A DNA stretch of 28,051 nucleotides from an uncultured Collinsella sp. (GCA_902491915.1 CABUJL010000009.1:1-28051); one strand, 5' to 3'; positions 1 to 8,438 are shown, counted from the first letter of the stretch. The notes: generated by a model not told the origin, from the sequence alone. Numbers and translations: made by a program.

Positions 1-341
1 CCTGAGCTGTTGCGATCGAAGTACGCAAAGCTAAAGCGCTCGTACTGGTCAAACAGGTCCTCGCGCATCTTGGACTCCATGCGCGCGCCCATCACGTGAC
101 CCCAATAGCTCACAAAATAGCGGCAGGCGCAGCGGACGACATACATCAGCACCAAGCCCACCGCGATCATGCCGAGCGCCTGCATAATGGCAGCCTGACC
201 CTGAGTAAATAGCCCACCGGTCAAATTGCGCAGGATAATGGGAAACGCCAGGTCAATGGCGGCAAGCACCAGAGCACAAACAGTATCAGCAACAAAAAGC
301 CCCATCTGGGGCTTGTAATACGAAAGAAACCTCTTAAACAT
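1..341 (-). CDS. ABC transporter permease/ATP-binding protein, N-terminal part only
   Basis: This is the first 113 residues of a gene that runs off the left edge. The visible part begins MFKRFLSYYKPQMGLF and has two hydrophobic stretches (about residues 15-38 and 50-68), then the sequence MESKMREDLFDQYERFSF. That is the usual start of the transmembrane domain of ABC exporters of the MsbA/MdlB type, where the ATPase domain would follow off-window. The substrate cannot be inferred. The start chosen has AAGGTG three bases upstream. An in-frame ATG at 440 has a stronger ribosome site (GAGGAGGG, about 6-7 bases away) and would add 33 residues. Those codons include several that are rare here (ATA, CGA, AGA) and cover two inverted repeats, so I prefer 341, but 440 is a real alternative. 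Confidence 0.75.
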   Translation of the reverse strand, partial: MFKRFLSYYKPQMGLFVADTVCALVLAAIDLAFPIILRNLTGGLFTQGQAAIMQALGMIAVGLVLMYVVRCACRYFVSYWGHVMGARMESKMREDLFDQYERFSFAYFDRNSS

Positions 342-350
342 AGTCACCTT

Positions 351-372
351 ACGCGGTTTTACCAAACCGCGT
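351..372. repeat. 9-bp perfect inverted repeat before ABC transporter start
   Basis: ACGCGGTTT at 351-359 and AAACCGCGT at 364-372 are separated by four bases. On the minus strand this hairpin ends about three bases before the AAGGTG ribosome site of the ABC transporter start at 341. It could be a repressor operator or a translation-modulating hairpin; nothing here decides between them. Confidence 0.6.
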
Positions 373-388
373 TTCGTCTCGACGCTGC

Positions 389-486
389 AAGTGCTCCATT
401 TGGACAATCTGGCCTTCAATCGTCGGTCGCGTATATCCATACGCTTCCCTCCTCTTTTAGGCCACCTTGTCTCAAATGGAGCACTT
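389..486. repeat. 14-bp perfect inverted repeat flanking a 70-bp segment
   Basis: AAGTGCTCCATTTG at 389-402 is matched exactly in reverse complement by CAAATGGAGCACTT at 473-486. The enclosed 70 bp contain a strong minus-strand ribosome site and the ATG at 440. The pair lies between the stop of the Nudix gene and the ABC transporter. It may be a paired operator, a large leader hairpin, or the ends of a very small element; no flanking target duplication was recognised. Confidence 0.6.
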
Positions 487-525
487 TCGCTGACTTACAC
501 AAACCTGCGGGATCATCCCCGCTCG

Positions 526-1221
526 TTAAAGTTCCGCTCCGCCCAAACGATGAGCAATGCTGTCGCAGGCAAGCGCACCCACGACGGTCTTAGCGTCTTC
601 GATCTTGCCGTCGAGTACGGCGTCGATCAGCTCGTGAAGCGGCACCAGGTCCACGTTGACAAACTCGTCATCATCGGGGTTGGGCGCATCAAACTCGAGC
701 TTGGTAGCCAAGTAGATGTGGATGATCTCATCGCAAAAACCGCAGGACGTGACAATCGACGTCAAAAAGCGAATGCGACCGGCCCTAAAGCCGGTCTCCT
801 CATGCAATTCGCGCTTGGCGCAATCGAGCGGGTCCTCGCCTGGATCGAGCTTGCCGGCGGGAATCTCGACCGTCACGCGGTCGATGGCGGTGCGGTACTG
901 ACGCACCAGTACGATCTTGCCGCTCTCGGTCAGCGCCACAACGGCCGCCGCACCCGGATGGCGAACGATATCGCGGGCGCTACGGCGACCGTTGGGCAGC
1001 TCGACCTCAAGACGGTGGACGTCGAGGATCTTGCCCTTCCAGGCGCACTCCTCCGAAAGAATCTTCTCGTGCAGCTCGGCATCGTGCGGGTCGTCGTCGC
1101 CCAGCACCAGCGCCGGCTCGTCAGCGACCTCGCCACCAGACTCGCCCTCGGCGTGCCCATACATGCGGCTGTCCTCTTCGACGATCTGCGCGTCCACGAG
1201 CTCTTCGTTCTTCTCGTCCAT
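526..1221 (-). CDS. Nudix hydrolase, ADP-ribose pyrophosphatase-like
   Basis: The predicted protein has 231 residues and a complete Nudix box at residues 123-145: Gly123, Glu129, Arg137-Glu138-Leu139, Glu141-Glu142, Gly144-Phe145. This motif binds the metal for hydrolysis of nucleoside diphosphates linked to another group. The stretches VVALTESGKIVLVRQYR and VEIPAGKLDPGED resemble ADP-ribose pyrophosphatases of the NudF type, so ADP-ribose is the likely substrate (family inference). The first 50 residues are acidic and not part of the fold. An ATG at 1230 directly abuts the ribosome site GAGAGGA, so the ATG at 1221, nine bases downstream of it, is the better start. The gene follows purD by 21 bp and is probably cotranscribed with it. 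Confidence 0.9.
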   Translation of the reverse strand: MDEKNEELVDAQIVEEDSRMYGHAEGESGGEVADEPALVLGDDDPHDAELHEKILSEECAWKGKILDVHRLEVELPNGRRSARDIVRHPGAAAVVALTESGKIVLVRQYRTAIDRVTVEIPAGKLDPGEDPLDCAKRELHEETGFRAGRIRFLTSIVTSCGFCDEIIHIYLATKLEFDAPNPDDDEFVNVDLVPLHELIDAVLDGKIEDAKTVVGALACDSIAHRLGGAEL

Positions 1222-1242
1222 CCGTCTCATTCCTCTCGGATT

Positions 1243-2547
1243 TTAGGCATCCCAGGCGTCGCGGCCGCGCAGCGCGCGCAGGCCGATGTCGTGACGCAGG
1301 GTCTTGCCCTCAAAATCAATCTTCTCGCAGGCCTCGTAGGCAAGGTTGCGAGCGTTCTCGAACGTGTCGCCCAGAGCGGTCACGGCAAGCACGCGGCCAC
1401 CATTGGTCACGAGCTGGCCGTCCACCACGGCAGTGCCCGCGTGGTACACGGTCACGTTCTCCATGGCCTCGGCATCGGCGATACCGGTGATGACCTTGCC
1501 CTTCTCGTAGCTGCCGGGATAGCCCGCGCTCGTCAGGACAACGGCCACGGCCCACTCGTCACGCCAGTCGAGTTCAATCTGGTCGAGCTCGCAGTTGGCA
1601 CAAGCCAGCATGACCTCAACCAGGTCGTTCTTAAGGCGCGGCAGCACGACCTGCGTCTCGGGGTCGCCAAAGCGGGCATTGAACTCCAGCACCTTGGGGC
1701 CGGCAGGCGTGAGCATAAAGCCGCCGTACAGGCAGCCGCGGTAGTCGATACCCTCGGCAGCGAGCTCGGCCACGGTCTGCTCCATGACCTTCACCATGGT
1801 GGCGTGCTCCTCATCGGTCACGATGGGCACCGGGCTGTAGACGCCCATGCCACCGGTGTTGGGGCCCTTGTCGCCCTCGAGCGCACGCTTGTGGTCCTGC
1901 GAGGTGGCCATGGGGCGCACGGTCTTGCCGTCGGTAAAGGCCAGCAGCGAGCACTCGGGACCAACGAGCATCTCCTCGATGACCACGGTATTGCCGGCAT
2001 CGCCAAAGGTGCCGCCAAAGCACTCGCGCACGGCCTCCTCGGCCTGCTCGAGCTCAGTCGCCACGATAACGCCCTTGCCTGCAGCCAGGCCGTCAGCCTT
2101 CACGACCAGCGGGGCGCCCTGCTCGCGCACGTAGTCAAGAGCCGAAGCCTCGTCGGTAAACGAGCCGTAGGCTGCCGTCGGGATACCGGCGCGCTCCATG
2201 AGCTGCTTGGAGAACAGCTTAGAGCCCTCCATCTGGGCGCCCTCGGCACCCGGGCCAAAGCAGGGAATACCCGCCGCGCGCACGGCGTCGGCCACGCCCG
2301 CCACGAGCGGAGCCTCGGGGCCAATCACCACGAGTCCGCATCCGTGGCTCTGCGCAAACGCCGCCACGGCCGCAGGATCGCAGTCGTCGAGAACAACGTT
2401 CTCGCCGCAGCTCGCAGTGCCGCCGTTGCCCGGCGCGATGTAGAGCTTGCCGGCGCGCGGTGATGCTGCGAGCTTAGCTGCCAAAGCATGCTCGCGGCCG
2501 CCGCTGCCCAACAACAGGATGTCGATGGTTTGAGTGTCCGCCTTCAA
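1243..2547 (-). CDS. purD: Phosphoribosylamine-glycine ligase (GAR synthetase)
   Basis: PurD catalyses the ATP-dependent joining of phosphoribosylamine and glycine, the second step of purine synthesis in the cytosol. The protein has 434 residues, normal for the family. Visible signatures are the N-terminal LLLGSGGREHALA, the ATP-grasp segment VVKADGLAAGKGVIV, NTGGMGVYSPVP, and the metal/ATP site FNARFGDPETQ. The start codon is TTG, preceded by AGAGGAGG with about five bases of spacing; no ATG lies near the N terminus. Its neighbours purA (upstream) and a Nudix hydrolase (downstream) make a nucleotide-metabolism cluster. A hairpin between purA and purD suggests that purD has its own promoter or relies on read-through. 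Confidence 0.96.
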   Translation of the reverse strand: MKADTQTIDILLLGSGGREHALAAKLAASPRAGKLYIAPGNGGTASCGENVVLDDCDPAAVAAFAQSHGCGLVVIGPEAPLVAGVADAVRAAGIPCFGPGAEGAQMEGSKLFSKQLMERAGIPTAAYGSFTDEASALDYVREQGAPLVVKADGLAAGKGVIVATELEQAEEAVRECFGGTFGDAGNTVVIEEMLVGPECSLLAFTDGKTVRPMATSQDHKRALEGDKGPNTGGMGVYSPVPIVTDEEHATMVKVMEQTVAELAAEGIDYRGCLYGGFMLTPAGPKVLEFNARFGDPETQVVLPRLKNDLVEVMLACANCELDQIELDWRDEWAVAVVLTSAGYPGSYEKGKVITGIADAEAMENVTVYHAGTAVVDGQLVTNGGRVLAVTALGDTFENARNLAYEACEKIDFEGKTLRHDIGLRALRGRDAWDA

Positions 2548-2601
2548 GGGTGCCTCCTCTATGGATTAACGGCCCGCTCCGCGCGAGCCCTTTGCAAGCA
2601 A

Positions 2602-2643
2602 ATATACCCCTCGGCCGCCCGTCCGGGCTGCAAAGGGGTATAT
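2602..2643 (-). terminator. Hairpin between purA and purD, probable terminator
   Basis: ATATACCCC (2602-2610) pairs with GGGGTATAT (2635-2643) and encloses a second hairpin, GCCCG/CGGGC at 2617-2628. On the minus strand the stem is followed by TTTGCTT. It sits just after the purA stop. The T-tract is weak, so termination may be partial. Confidence 0.5.
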
Positions 2644-2665
2644 CGCAATAACCAAATAGTCCCGA

Positions 2666-3952
<1,287 letters not shown>

Positions 3953-4045
3953 GTTTACTCCTTACATTCATGGACTGTCTACGCGCCACGCCGGCACGCA
4001 GAAGCACAAAACATTCCCAGTATACCCGTGCAACGGGCGCCTGTC

Positions 4046-5433
4046 CTACTCCTCGGTATGCGCCCCATCAAGCTCATAGAACTTGGTGGATGCCGGCAGG
4101 AACATCAGGTCGACGTCACCGATCGGGCCCGAACGGTTCTTGGCCACGACGATACGCGTAACGCCCTCGTCGGGTCGATCGTCACGCGAGGCCTCGGCCT
4201 CATCGGCGGAGCGGTCCAAGAACATAACGATGTCGGCGTCCTGCTCGATGGAGCCCGATTCACGCAGGTCGGACAGCTGCGGGCGCTTGCCGGTACGGGA
4301 CTCGACCTGACGCGACAGCTGCGACAGCGCAATGAGCGGGATCTTAAGCTCCTTGGCCATGATCTTTAAACCACGCGACATCTCGGAGACCTCGACGGTA
4401 CGGCTCTCGGAGCGACGTCCCGGCGGAGGACTCACCAGCTGCAGGTAGTCCAGGATAATGATGGCCTTCTCCTTGTTGTGGAGCATGCGGCGGCTCTTGG
4501 CGCGGATCTCGGTCACCGTGGTGCCGGGCGTATCGTCAATCAGAATGTCGAGCTTAGACAAGGTCTGCGTGGCCTCGTTGATATTGGCCCACTGCTCGGG
4601 GCTAATGCGGCCCGTACGGAAGTCGCTGATCGAGATCATGGCGTAGGCGCAAATCAGGCGCTGGGCAATTTCCTTGCCCGACATCTCCAGCGAAAAGAAG
4701 CCGACGGTATAGCCCGCAGCGGCGGCATTCAGCGCCAGGTTCAGAGCGAACGACGTCTTACCCACGGCAGGGCGGGCGCCGATAATGATGAGCTGGCCCT
4801 CGCGGAAACCCATGAGCATGCGGTCGACGGGAAGCCGGTGGGCACGCCCGCGGCCTGTCCACCGGCCTTACACACTTCCTCGGCCTCGTTATAGGCCTCG
4901 ACCATAAACTCGGTCAGTGTCTTATAGCTCGACTTGACCTCGCGCGCCGTGACCTTAAGCAGCTTGCTCTCGGCCAGCTCCACGACCTCCTTGGTGTCGG
5001 TGGGGGCGTTATAGGCCAGCGCGTTGATCTCGTTGGTGGCACCGATCAGCTCGCGCAGCATCGAGTCGCGACGGACGATGGCGGCATGGTGCTGCCAGTT
5101 CACGAGCGACAGGGTCTGGCCCATCAGCTCCAAAATGTAGGCCTCGCCGCCCACGGCATCAAGCTTGTTGATGCTGCGCAGGTAATCGATCAGCGAGATA
5201 GAGTCGATGGGAATGCGGCTGTTGTACATATCGACCATCGCGGTGTAGATGGTCTTATGAATGGGCCGGTAGAAGTCATCGGGCTGCAGCTCGACCTGGG
5301 CCTCCTCGACCACCTCGGGTGACAGCAGCATAGCGGCCAGTACATTGGCCTCTGCATCTTGGTTTTGAGGGAGACCCAACTTGGAGCCACGGTCCTCGAC
5401 CGTCAGCCCCGTCTCCCTTTCGTCATATGCCAT
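4046..5433 (-). pseudogene. dnaB: Replicative DNA helicase DnaB, frame broken by an apparent deletion
   Basis: DnaB is the hexameric fork helicase. The N-terminal part (5433 down to about 4826) has the NTD (QNQDAEANVLAAML through the linker region) and ends in GVPTGFPS. The C-terminal part is read in another frame from about 4828 to 4046. It has Walker A ARPAVGKTSFA, FSLEMSGKEIAQRL, Walker B AIIILDYLQL, ALSQLSRQVE and LRESGSIEQDADI. Both parts are complete and well conserved, about 460 residues in total, the normal family length. The break is at GTCGAC, 4823-4828: restoring a second tandem copy of GTCG rebuilds a continuous TGF-P-S-V-D-R-M junction. Because the helicase is essential, a sequencing or assembly error is the likeliest cause. 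The start at 5433 has GAGGA five bases upstream; ATGs at 5439 and 5445 lack one. Confidence 0.9.
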
Positions 5434-5588
5434 GAGCATCCTCATTCATATCGCTTGCGAGCATCCATAGTATCAGCCACGGTCCCAAAACGGGCCGCGC
5501 CCCGGCAATCATCACCGAACGAAACGGATGAACGGTCCCGCATTTGGGACTTCACCACAACGCATGCCATGGCGCTCGCCAAGCGTAG

Positions 5589-5625
5589 AAAACAAAAGGG
5601 CGCCCTGGTCTCCCAGAGCGCCCTT
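5589..5625 (-). terminator. Rho-independent terminator of the rpsF-rplI operon
   Basis: AAGGGCGC (5596-5603) pairs with GCGCCCTT (5618-5625), with an inner CTGG/CCAG. On the minus strand the stem is followed by TTTTGTTTTC. It lies 33 bp after the rplI stop and separates this operon from dnaB. Confidence 0.85.
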
Positions 5626-5657
5626 CTTAGAACAAGATTGTTGCGTTGCAGCAAATG

Positions 5658-6197
5658 CTACTCGGCAGCAGCCTCAGTCTCGACCTCGGCGGTCTCGGCC
5701 TCGGCGACCTCAGCGGCCTCCTCGACCTCAGCCTCGGCAGCGAGCTCCTCGGCGGTAACGCCAACGAGAACGACAACCTCGGCCTTGATCTCGCGGTACA
5801 GCGAGATGGCAACGGTGTGGGCACCGGCAACCTTGATGGGCTTACCGAGCTCGACGCGCTTGCGGTCGATGTCCATACCGAGCTGAGCCTTGATGGCGTC
5901 AGCGATCATAGCGGCGGTAACGGAGCCAAAGAGGATGCCCTCGTCGCCGACCTTGACGTCAACGGTGACCGTCTTGCCCTCGAAGGCAGCCTTGGTCTCG
6001 TTGGCGGTAGCCAGACGGACGGCCTCGCGCTTGGCGATGTTGTTGCGACGCTCGTCAAGCTGCTTGAGGTTGCCCTTGGTGGCGGCAACAGCGAGCTTCT
6101 TGGGGAACAGGAAGTTCTCAGCGTAACCCTGAGCGACCTCTACGACGTCACCCTCGCCGCCCTTGCCCTTGATCTCATCGAGAAGAATAACCTTCAT
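5658..6197 (-). CDS. rplI: 50S ribosomal protein L9
   Basis: L9 is a two-domain protein of the large ribosomal subunit that binds 23S rRNA near the L1 stalk. The protein has 179 residues. The N-terminal domain reads MKVILLDEIKGKGGEGDVVEVAQGYAENFL in its expected place (the conserved Gly-rich loop and the Gly-Tyr-Ala-Asn-like turn), followed by the long connecting helix (LKQLDERRNNIAKREA) and the C-terminal domain to about residue 150. The last 30 residues are an Ala/Glu tail not found in the shorter homologues (about 148-150 residues). AAGGGAG lies seven bases before the ATG. It follows rpsR by 15 bp and is the last gene of the operon. Confidence 0.95.
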   Translation of the reverse strand: MKVILLDEIKGKGGEGDVVEVAQGYAENFLFPKKLAVAATKGNLKQLDERRNNIAKREAVRLATANETKAAFEGKTVTVDVKVGDEGILFGSVTAAMIADAIKAQLGMDIDRKRVELGKPIKVAGAHTVAISLYREIKAEVVVLVGVTAEELAAEAEVEEAAEVAEAETAEVETEAAAE

Positions 6198-6212
6198 GAT
6201 GCGTCTCCCTTC

Positions 6213-6479
6213 TTAGCCGCGGTCGCGGTTGCCACGAGAGGAAACCACGGGGACGGTGTACGGCAGGAGAGCCATCTCGCGGGCGCGCTTGATGGCGTTG
6301 GCGATGTCATGCTGATGCTGCGTGCAAGCGCCAGTGACGCGACGGGGCTTGATCTTGCCACGGTCGGTCATGTACTTACGGAGAAGCTGAGTGTCCTTAT
6401 AGTCGATGAACTCAGTGTTCTCCTTGCAGAACTGGCAGTACTTACGACGCGGCTGACGTGCAGAAAAATCATTAGCCAT
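6213..6479 (-). CDS. rpsR: 30S ribosomal protein S18
   Basis: S18 binds 16S rRNA in the small-subunit platform as a partner of S6. The predicted protein has 88 residues, starting MANDFSARQPRRKYCQFC. Signatures are the Cys-x-x-Cys pair (CQFC), IDYKDTQLLRKYMTDRGKI, the RRVTGACTQHQH segment and the C-terminal IKRAREMALLPY. The CxxC plus Cys/His arrangement is the zinc-binding (C+) form of S18. The open frame extends 17 codons upstream, but the ATG at 6479 has AAAGG about ten bases before it and matches the family N terminus. It lies 72 bp after ssb. Confidence 0.95.
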   Translation of the reverse strand: MANDFSARQPRRKYCQFCKENTEFIDYKDTQLLRKYMTDRGKIKPRRVTGACTQHQHDIANAIKRAREMALLPYTVPVVSSRGNRDRG

Positions 6480-6551
6480 GTCAAAATACCTTTCGTTTGG
6501 CAACTTCGGCGAACCAAAGCCGCCTCTCACTCAAAAATAGGTGAACAGCCC

Positions 6552-7004
6552 TTAAAACGGGATGTCCTCATCGTAGACGTCGACCGCGGGCGGCGTAGCC
6601 ACCGGTGCGGCAGGACGTGCTGCGGGCGCGGGGGCTGCGGGGGCGTAACCGCCCTGATCGTAGCCACCCTGGCCACCACGGGAGCTCATAAACTCGATCT
6701 CATCGACGATGACCTCAAGCTTGCTCCGGCGCTGGCCGTCGCGCTCCCAAGAGCTGTAGCGCAGCTTGCCCTCGATCGCAACCTTGTTTCCCTTTGCCAG
6801 GAAACGGCTCACGGCCTCGGCGCGCGTGCCGAACATAGTGCAGTCGACAAAGTTGGGATAGTCCTCCCACTCGCCAGTCTGCGGGTTGCGGCGACGATCG
6901 TTCACGGCGACGCCAAAGGACAGAACCTGGGTTCCGCTAGCGGTGGCGCGCAGCTCGGGATCACGCGTGAGGTTACCGGTGATGTTCACTCGATTGATGC
7001 TCAT
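6552..7004 (-). CDS. ssb: Single-stranded DNA-binding protein
   Basis: SSB coats single-stranded DNA at forks and recruits replication and repair proteins. The protein has 150 residues: an OB fold at about 1-105 (MSINRVNITGNLTRDPELR, FVDCTMFGTRAEAVSRFL, GKLRYSSWERDGQRRSKLEV), a Gly/Ala/Pro/Gln-rich flexible linker, and the acidic tip DEDIPF that binds partner proteins. AGAGGAAG precedes the ATG. The position between rpsF and rpsR is the classic bacterial arrangement, giving coupled supply of S6, SSB and S18. Confidence 0.96.
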   Translation of the reverse strand: MSINRVNITGNLTRDPELRATASGTQVLSFGVAVNDRRRNPQTGEWEDYPNFVDCTMFGTRAEAVSRFLAKGNKVAIEGKLRYSSWERDGQRRSKLEVIVDEIEFMSSRGGQGGYDQGGYAPAAPAPAARPAAPVATPPAVDVYDEDIPF

Positions 7005-7052
7005 AACTCACTACTTCCTCTTGGGGCACAAGCCCAGTCCAAAACGACAGTC

Positions 7053-7346
7053 TTACTCCTGGTCGTCGCGACGGACGATCATGTGGCGGACCACAGCGTC
7101 GGTGATGCGCAGGACGCGATCAAGCTCGGCGATCTGGGTAGGATCTGCGTGGAAGTTGATGAGGGTGTAGTCACCATCGGTGAGGTCGTTGATCTCGTAG
7201 GCGAGCTTGCGCTTGCCCCACTCGTCAACGGAGTCGACCTTGCCAGCGCCCTCAGCGATCGTGGTATCGATACGCTTCATAACAGCGAGACGAGTCTCGG
7301 GGTCGAGCGACGGGTCAACAAAGAACAGCAGTTCATAAGCCTTCAT
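7053..7346 (-). CDS. rpsF: 30S ribosomal protein S6
   Basis: S6 is a small-subunit platform protein that pairs with S18. The predicted protein has 97 residues: MKAYELLFFVDPSLDPE at the N terminus, the central GKRKLAYEINDLTDGDYTLINF and the C-terminal ELDRVLRITDAVVRHMIVR, all typical. The frame extends seven codons upstream, but the ATG at 7346 has GGAGGTGA about six bases before it, an excellent site, and matches the family start. It is the first gene of the rpsF-ssb-rpsR-rplI operon. A leader hairpin lies 26 bp upstream and may be a target for S6:S18 feedback control. Confidence 0.96.
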   Translation of the reverse strand: MKAYELLFFVDPSLDPETRLAVMKRIDTTIAEGAGKVDSVDEWGKRKLAYEINDLTDGDYTLINFHADPTQIAELDRVLRITDAVVRHMIVRRDDQE

Positions 7347-7372
7347 ATTGTCACCTCCTCTGGGCAAATGTG

Positions 7373-7401
7373 GCTTCAGGTCGTGAAGGTGCGCCTGAAG
7401 C
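7373..7401 (-). promoter_or_regulatory. rpsF leader hairpin, candidate S6:S18 feedback element
   Basis: On the minus strand GCTTCAGG and CCTGAAGC form a perfect 8-bp stem with a 13-base loop reading CGCACCTTCACGA. It lies between a possible promoter and the rpsF ribosome site. Many bacteria carry an S6:S18-binding leader RNA here (established knowledge). I cannot confirm that this loop matches that consensus. Confidence 0.4.
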
Positions 7402-7417
7402 AGGAAAAGACTTGGTA

Positions 7418-7446
7418 ATAATATCTTTCAACCTCCCAGGCTGCAA
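7418..7446 (-). promoter_or_regulatory. Possible promoter of the rpsF operon
   Basis: On the minus strand TATTAT (7418-7423) is a five-of-six -10 match, 17 bases after TTGCAG (7441-7446), a weak -35. It would give a leader of about 64 bases including the hairpin at 7373-7401. Position supports it; the -35 does not. Confidence 0.35.
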
Positions 7447-7796
7447 GAATATGCAGCTACAACCTCATGACCTCCACATATGTCCATACTCACACGGCAC
7501 TTCATGCGTCTTCCAACCAAATGCTGACCAAATGCTTGACGGATCTGTGGACAAGACACGGCGCTGCGGGGACAAACTGAGCCAAGCCGCAGGTCAACAA
7601 TTGCAAGGCTGTGGTCGCGAAATACATACCAGTGGTTCACAACACCGTTCAAAGATTTTTAAAATTGCTGCCATGTCGTTTATAAATACCCATTTTGAAC
7701 AATTTGCCGCATGTAACCCTGCTGGTCAGAGCCCGTTTTTGCCCTCCTAGATCCCGTCACGAAGCCAAGCGTTTCAAAAAATGCCAACTTTTCTGT
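7447..7796. other. Intergenic region without a recognised gene
   Basis: About 350 bp between the divergent rpsF operon and the tRNA-Ser genes. It is more AT-rich than its surroundings from about 7640 to 7720. Open frames of 126 codons (plus) and 74 codons (minus) cross it, but neither has a recognisable ribosome site or family resemblance. No hairpin, tRNA or repeat of note was seen. Confidence 0.5.
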
Positions 7797-7824
7797 TTGC
7801 ACTTTGCGATTCCTCGTGTATACT
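7797..7824 (+). promoter_or_regulatory. Promoter of the tRNA-Ser genes
   Basis: TTGCAC (7797-7802) and TATACT (7819-7824) are separated by 16 bases and lie 17 bases before the first tRNA-Ser. The -10 matches five of six consensus bases and is preceded by TG. Confidence 0.55.
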
Positions 7825-7840
7825 GACTTTCGCATTTAAC

Positions 7841-7931
7841 GGAGAGTTGTCCGAGTGGCCGAAGGAGCACGATTGGAAATCGTGTAGGCGTCAAAAGCGT
7901 CTCCAGGGTTCAAATCCCTGACTCTCCGCCA
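7841..7931 (+). tRNA. tRNA-Ser (anticodon GGA)
   Basis: A class II tRNA with a long variable arm. The acceptor GGAGAGT pairs with ACTCTCC, the discriminator is G, and CCA is encoded at 7929-7931. The anticodon stem is CACGA/TCGTG with GGA in the loop (TTGGAAA), so it reads UCC/UCU codons. The T-arm is CAGGG-TTCAAAT-CCCTG. It is the first gene of a plus-strand island. Confidence 0.96.
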
Positions 7932-7940
7932 GTTTATTCC

Positions 7941-7970
7941 AAAGCAGGCCTTCGAGCCTGCTTTGTTTTT
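7941..7970 (+). terminator. Terminator after tRNA-Ser(GGA)
   Basis: AAAGCAGGC and GCCTGCTTT form a perfect 9-bp stem with a CTTCGA loop, followed by GTTTTT. It ends ten bases before the next tRNA, so that tRNA may be made partly by read-through. Confidence 0.85.
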
Positions 7971-7979
7971 ACCCCACGC

Positions 7980-8070
7980 GGAGGGGTGGCAGAGTGGTTG
8001 AATGCGGCGGTCTCGAAAACCGTTTGGCCTGTATAAGGTCACGAGGGTTCGAATCCCTCCTCCTCCGCCA
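7980..8070 (+). tRNA. tRNA-Ser (anticodon CGA)
   Basis: A second class II tRNA-Ser. The acceptor GGAGGGG pairs with CTCCTCC (one G-T), the discriminator is G, and CCA is encoded at 8068-8070. The anticodon stem is CGGTC/ with loop bases CTCGAAA, giving CGA for UCG codons. The T-arm is GAGGG-TTCGAAT-CCCTC. Its 3' end reappears inverted at 8134-8158. Confidence 0.95.
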
Positions 8071-8082
8071 TTTTGGTTGAGA

Positions 8083-8110
8083 AAGCTCCCAGATCGGGGG
8101 CTTTTTTCTT
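8083..8110 (+). terminator. Terminator after tRNA-Ser(CGA)
   Basis: AAGCTCCC and GGGGGCTT form an 8-bp stem (one G-T) with loop AGATC, followed by TTTTCTTTT. It lies 13 bases after the tRNA CCA. Confidence 0.85.
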
Positions 8111-8133
8111 TTAAATCCCTTACAAGCAAATAC

Positions 8134-8272
8134 GGCGGAGGAGGAGGGATTCGAACCCGCCAGGGCGCAAAGCGTAAAGAAAACGCGCCAGTGGCGCGTT
8201 TTTAGCGCAGCGCGGTCGGCGTAAGCCGACCGGATAAATTTTGAGCAAAGCTCAAAATTTGGACATCCCTCC
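8134..8272. repeat. Palindromic element containing an inverted tRNA-Ser 3' fragment
   Basis: Bases 8134-8158 are an exact reverse complement of the 25 bp at 8045-8069, the T-arm and acceptor end of tRNA-Ser(CGA). They are followed by three strong hairpins: 8180-8202 (10-bp stem, AACGCGCC/GGCGCGTT core), 8213-8232 (CGGTCGGC/GCCGACCG, GTAA loop) and 8236-8260 (11-bp stem AAATTTTGAGC/GCTCAAAATTT). Outside them GGAGGGAT (8143-8150) pairs with ATCCCTCC (8265-8272), so the whole can fold as a closed multi-branch structure. It may be a tRNA-derived repetitive element, a structured RNA, or the scar of an integrated element. The 166 bp from 8273 to the next gene show nothing recognisable. Confidence 0.7.
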
Positions 8273-8438
8273 TATTCGACCACGCCCCCATCGCGTTCAG
8301 CATCAACCCGGATCCCCAAACATGGAACCTATGACCGTACCCAGTCCCGACCGTTTGCCGAGCAATAGGGTCGCAATCGGCGCCGAACATGTACTATGTA
8401 CGGGCATTGTCTAAACCCGTAACTCAAAGGACCCCATC

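Noticed and set aside
391..2463. A 690-codon open frame on the plus strand opposite the Nudix gene and purD
   Set aside because: It is the antisense frame of two well-recognised genes, has no ribosome site or family features, and its composition (Leu/Gly/His/Val-rich) is typical of GC-rich antisense frames.
4741..4819. Programmed frameshifting, or two separate genes, in dnaB
   Set aside because: No slippery heptamer or downstream structure was seen, the second half has no ribosome site of its own, and a four-base repeat loss explains the break simply.
4815..4835. An intein in dnaB
   Set aside because: The two halves meet with nothing inserted; total length is that of a normal DnaB.
5442..5654. 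A 70-codon minus-strand open frame between rplI and dnaB
   Set aside because: It reads through the rplI terminator hairpin and has no ribosome site.
7370..7750. A 126-codon plus-strand open frame in the rpsF-tRNA gap
   Set aside because: No ribosome site, it overlaps the rpsF leader and promoter, and the protein resembles nothing and has a haphazard composition.
7836..8129. A 97-codon minus-strand open frame
   Set aside because: It is antisense to both tRNA-Ser genes and their terminators.
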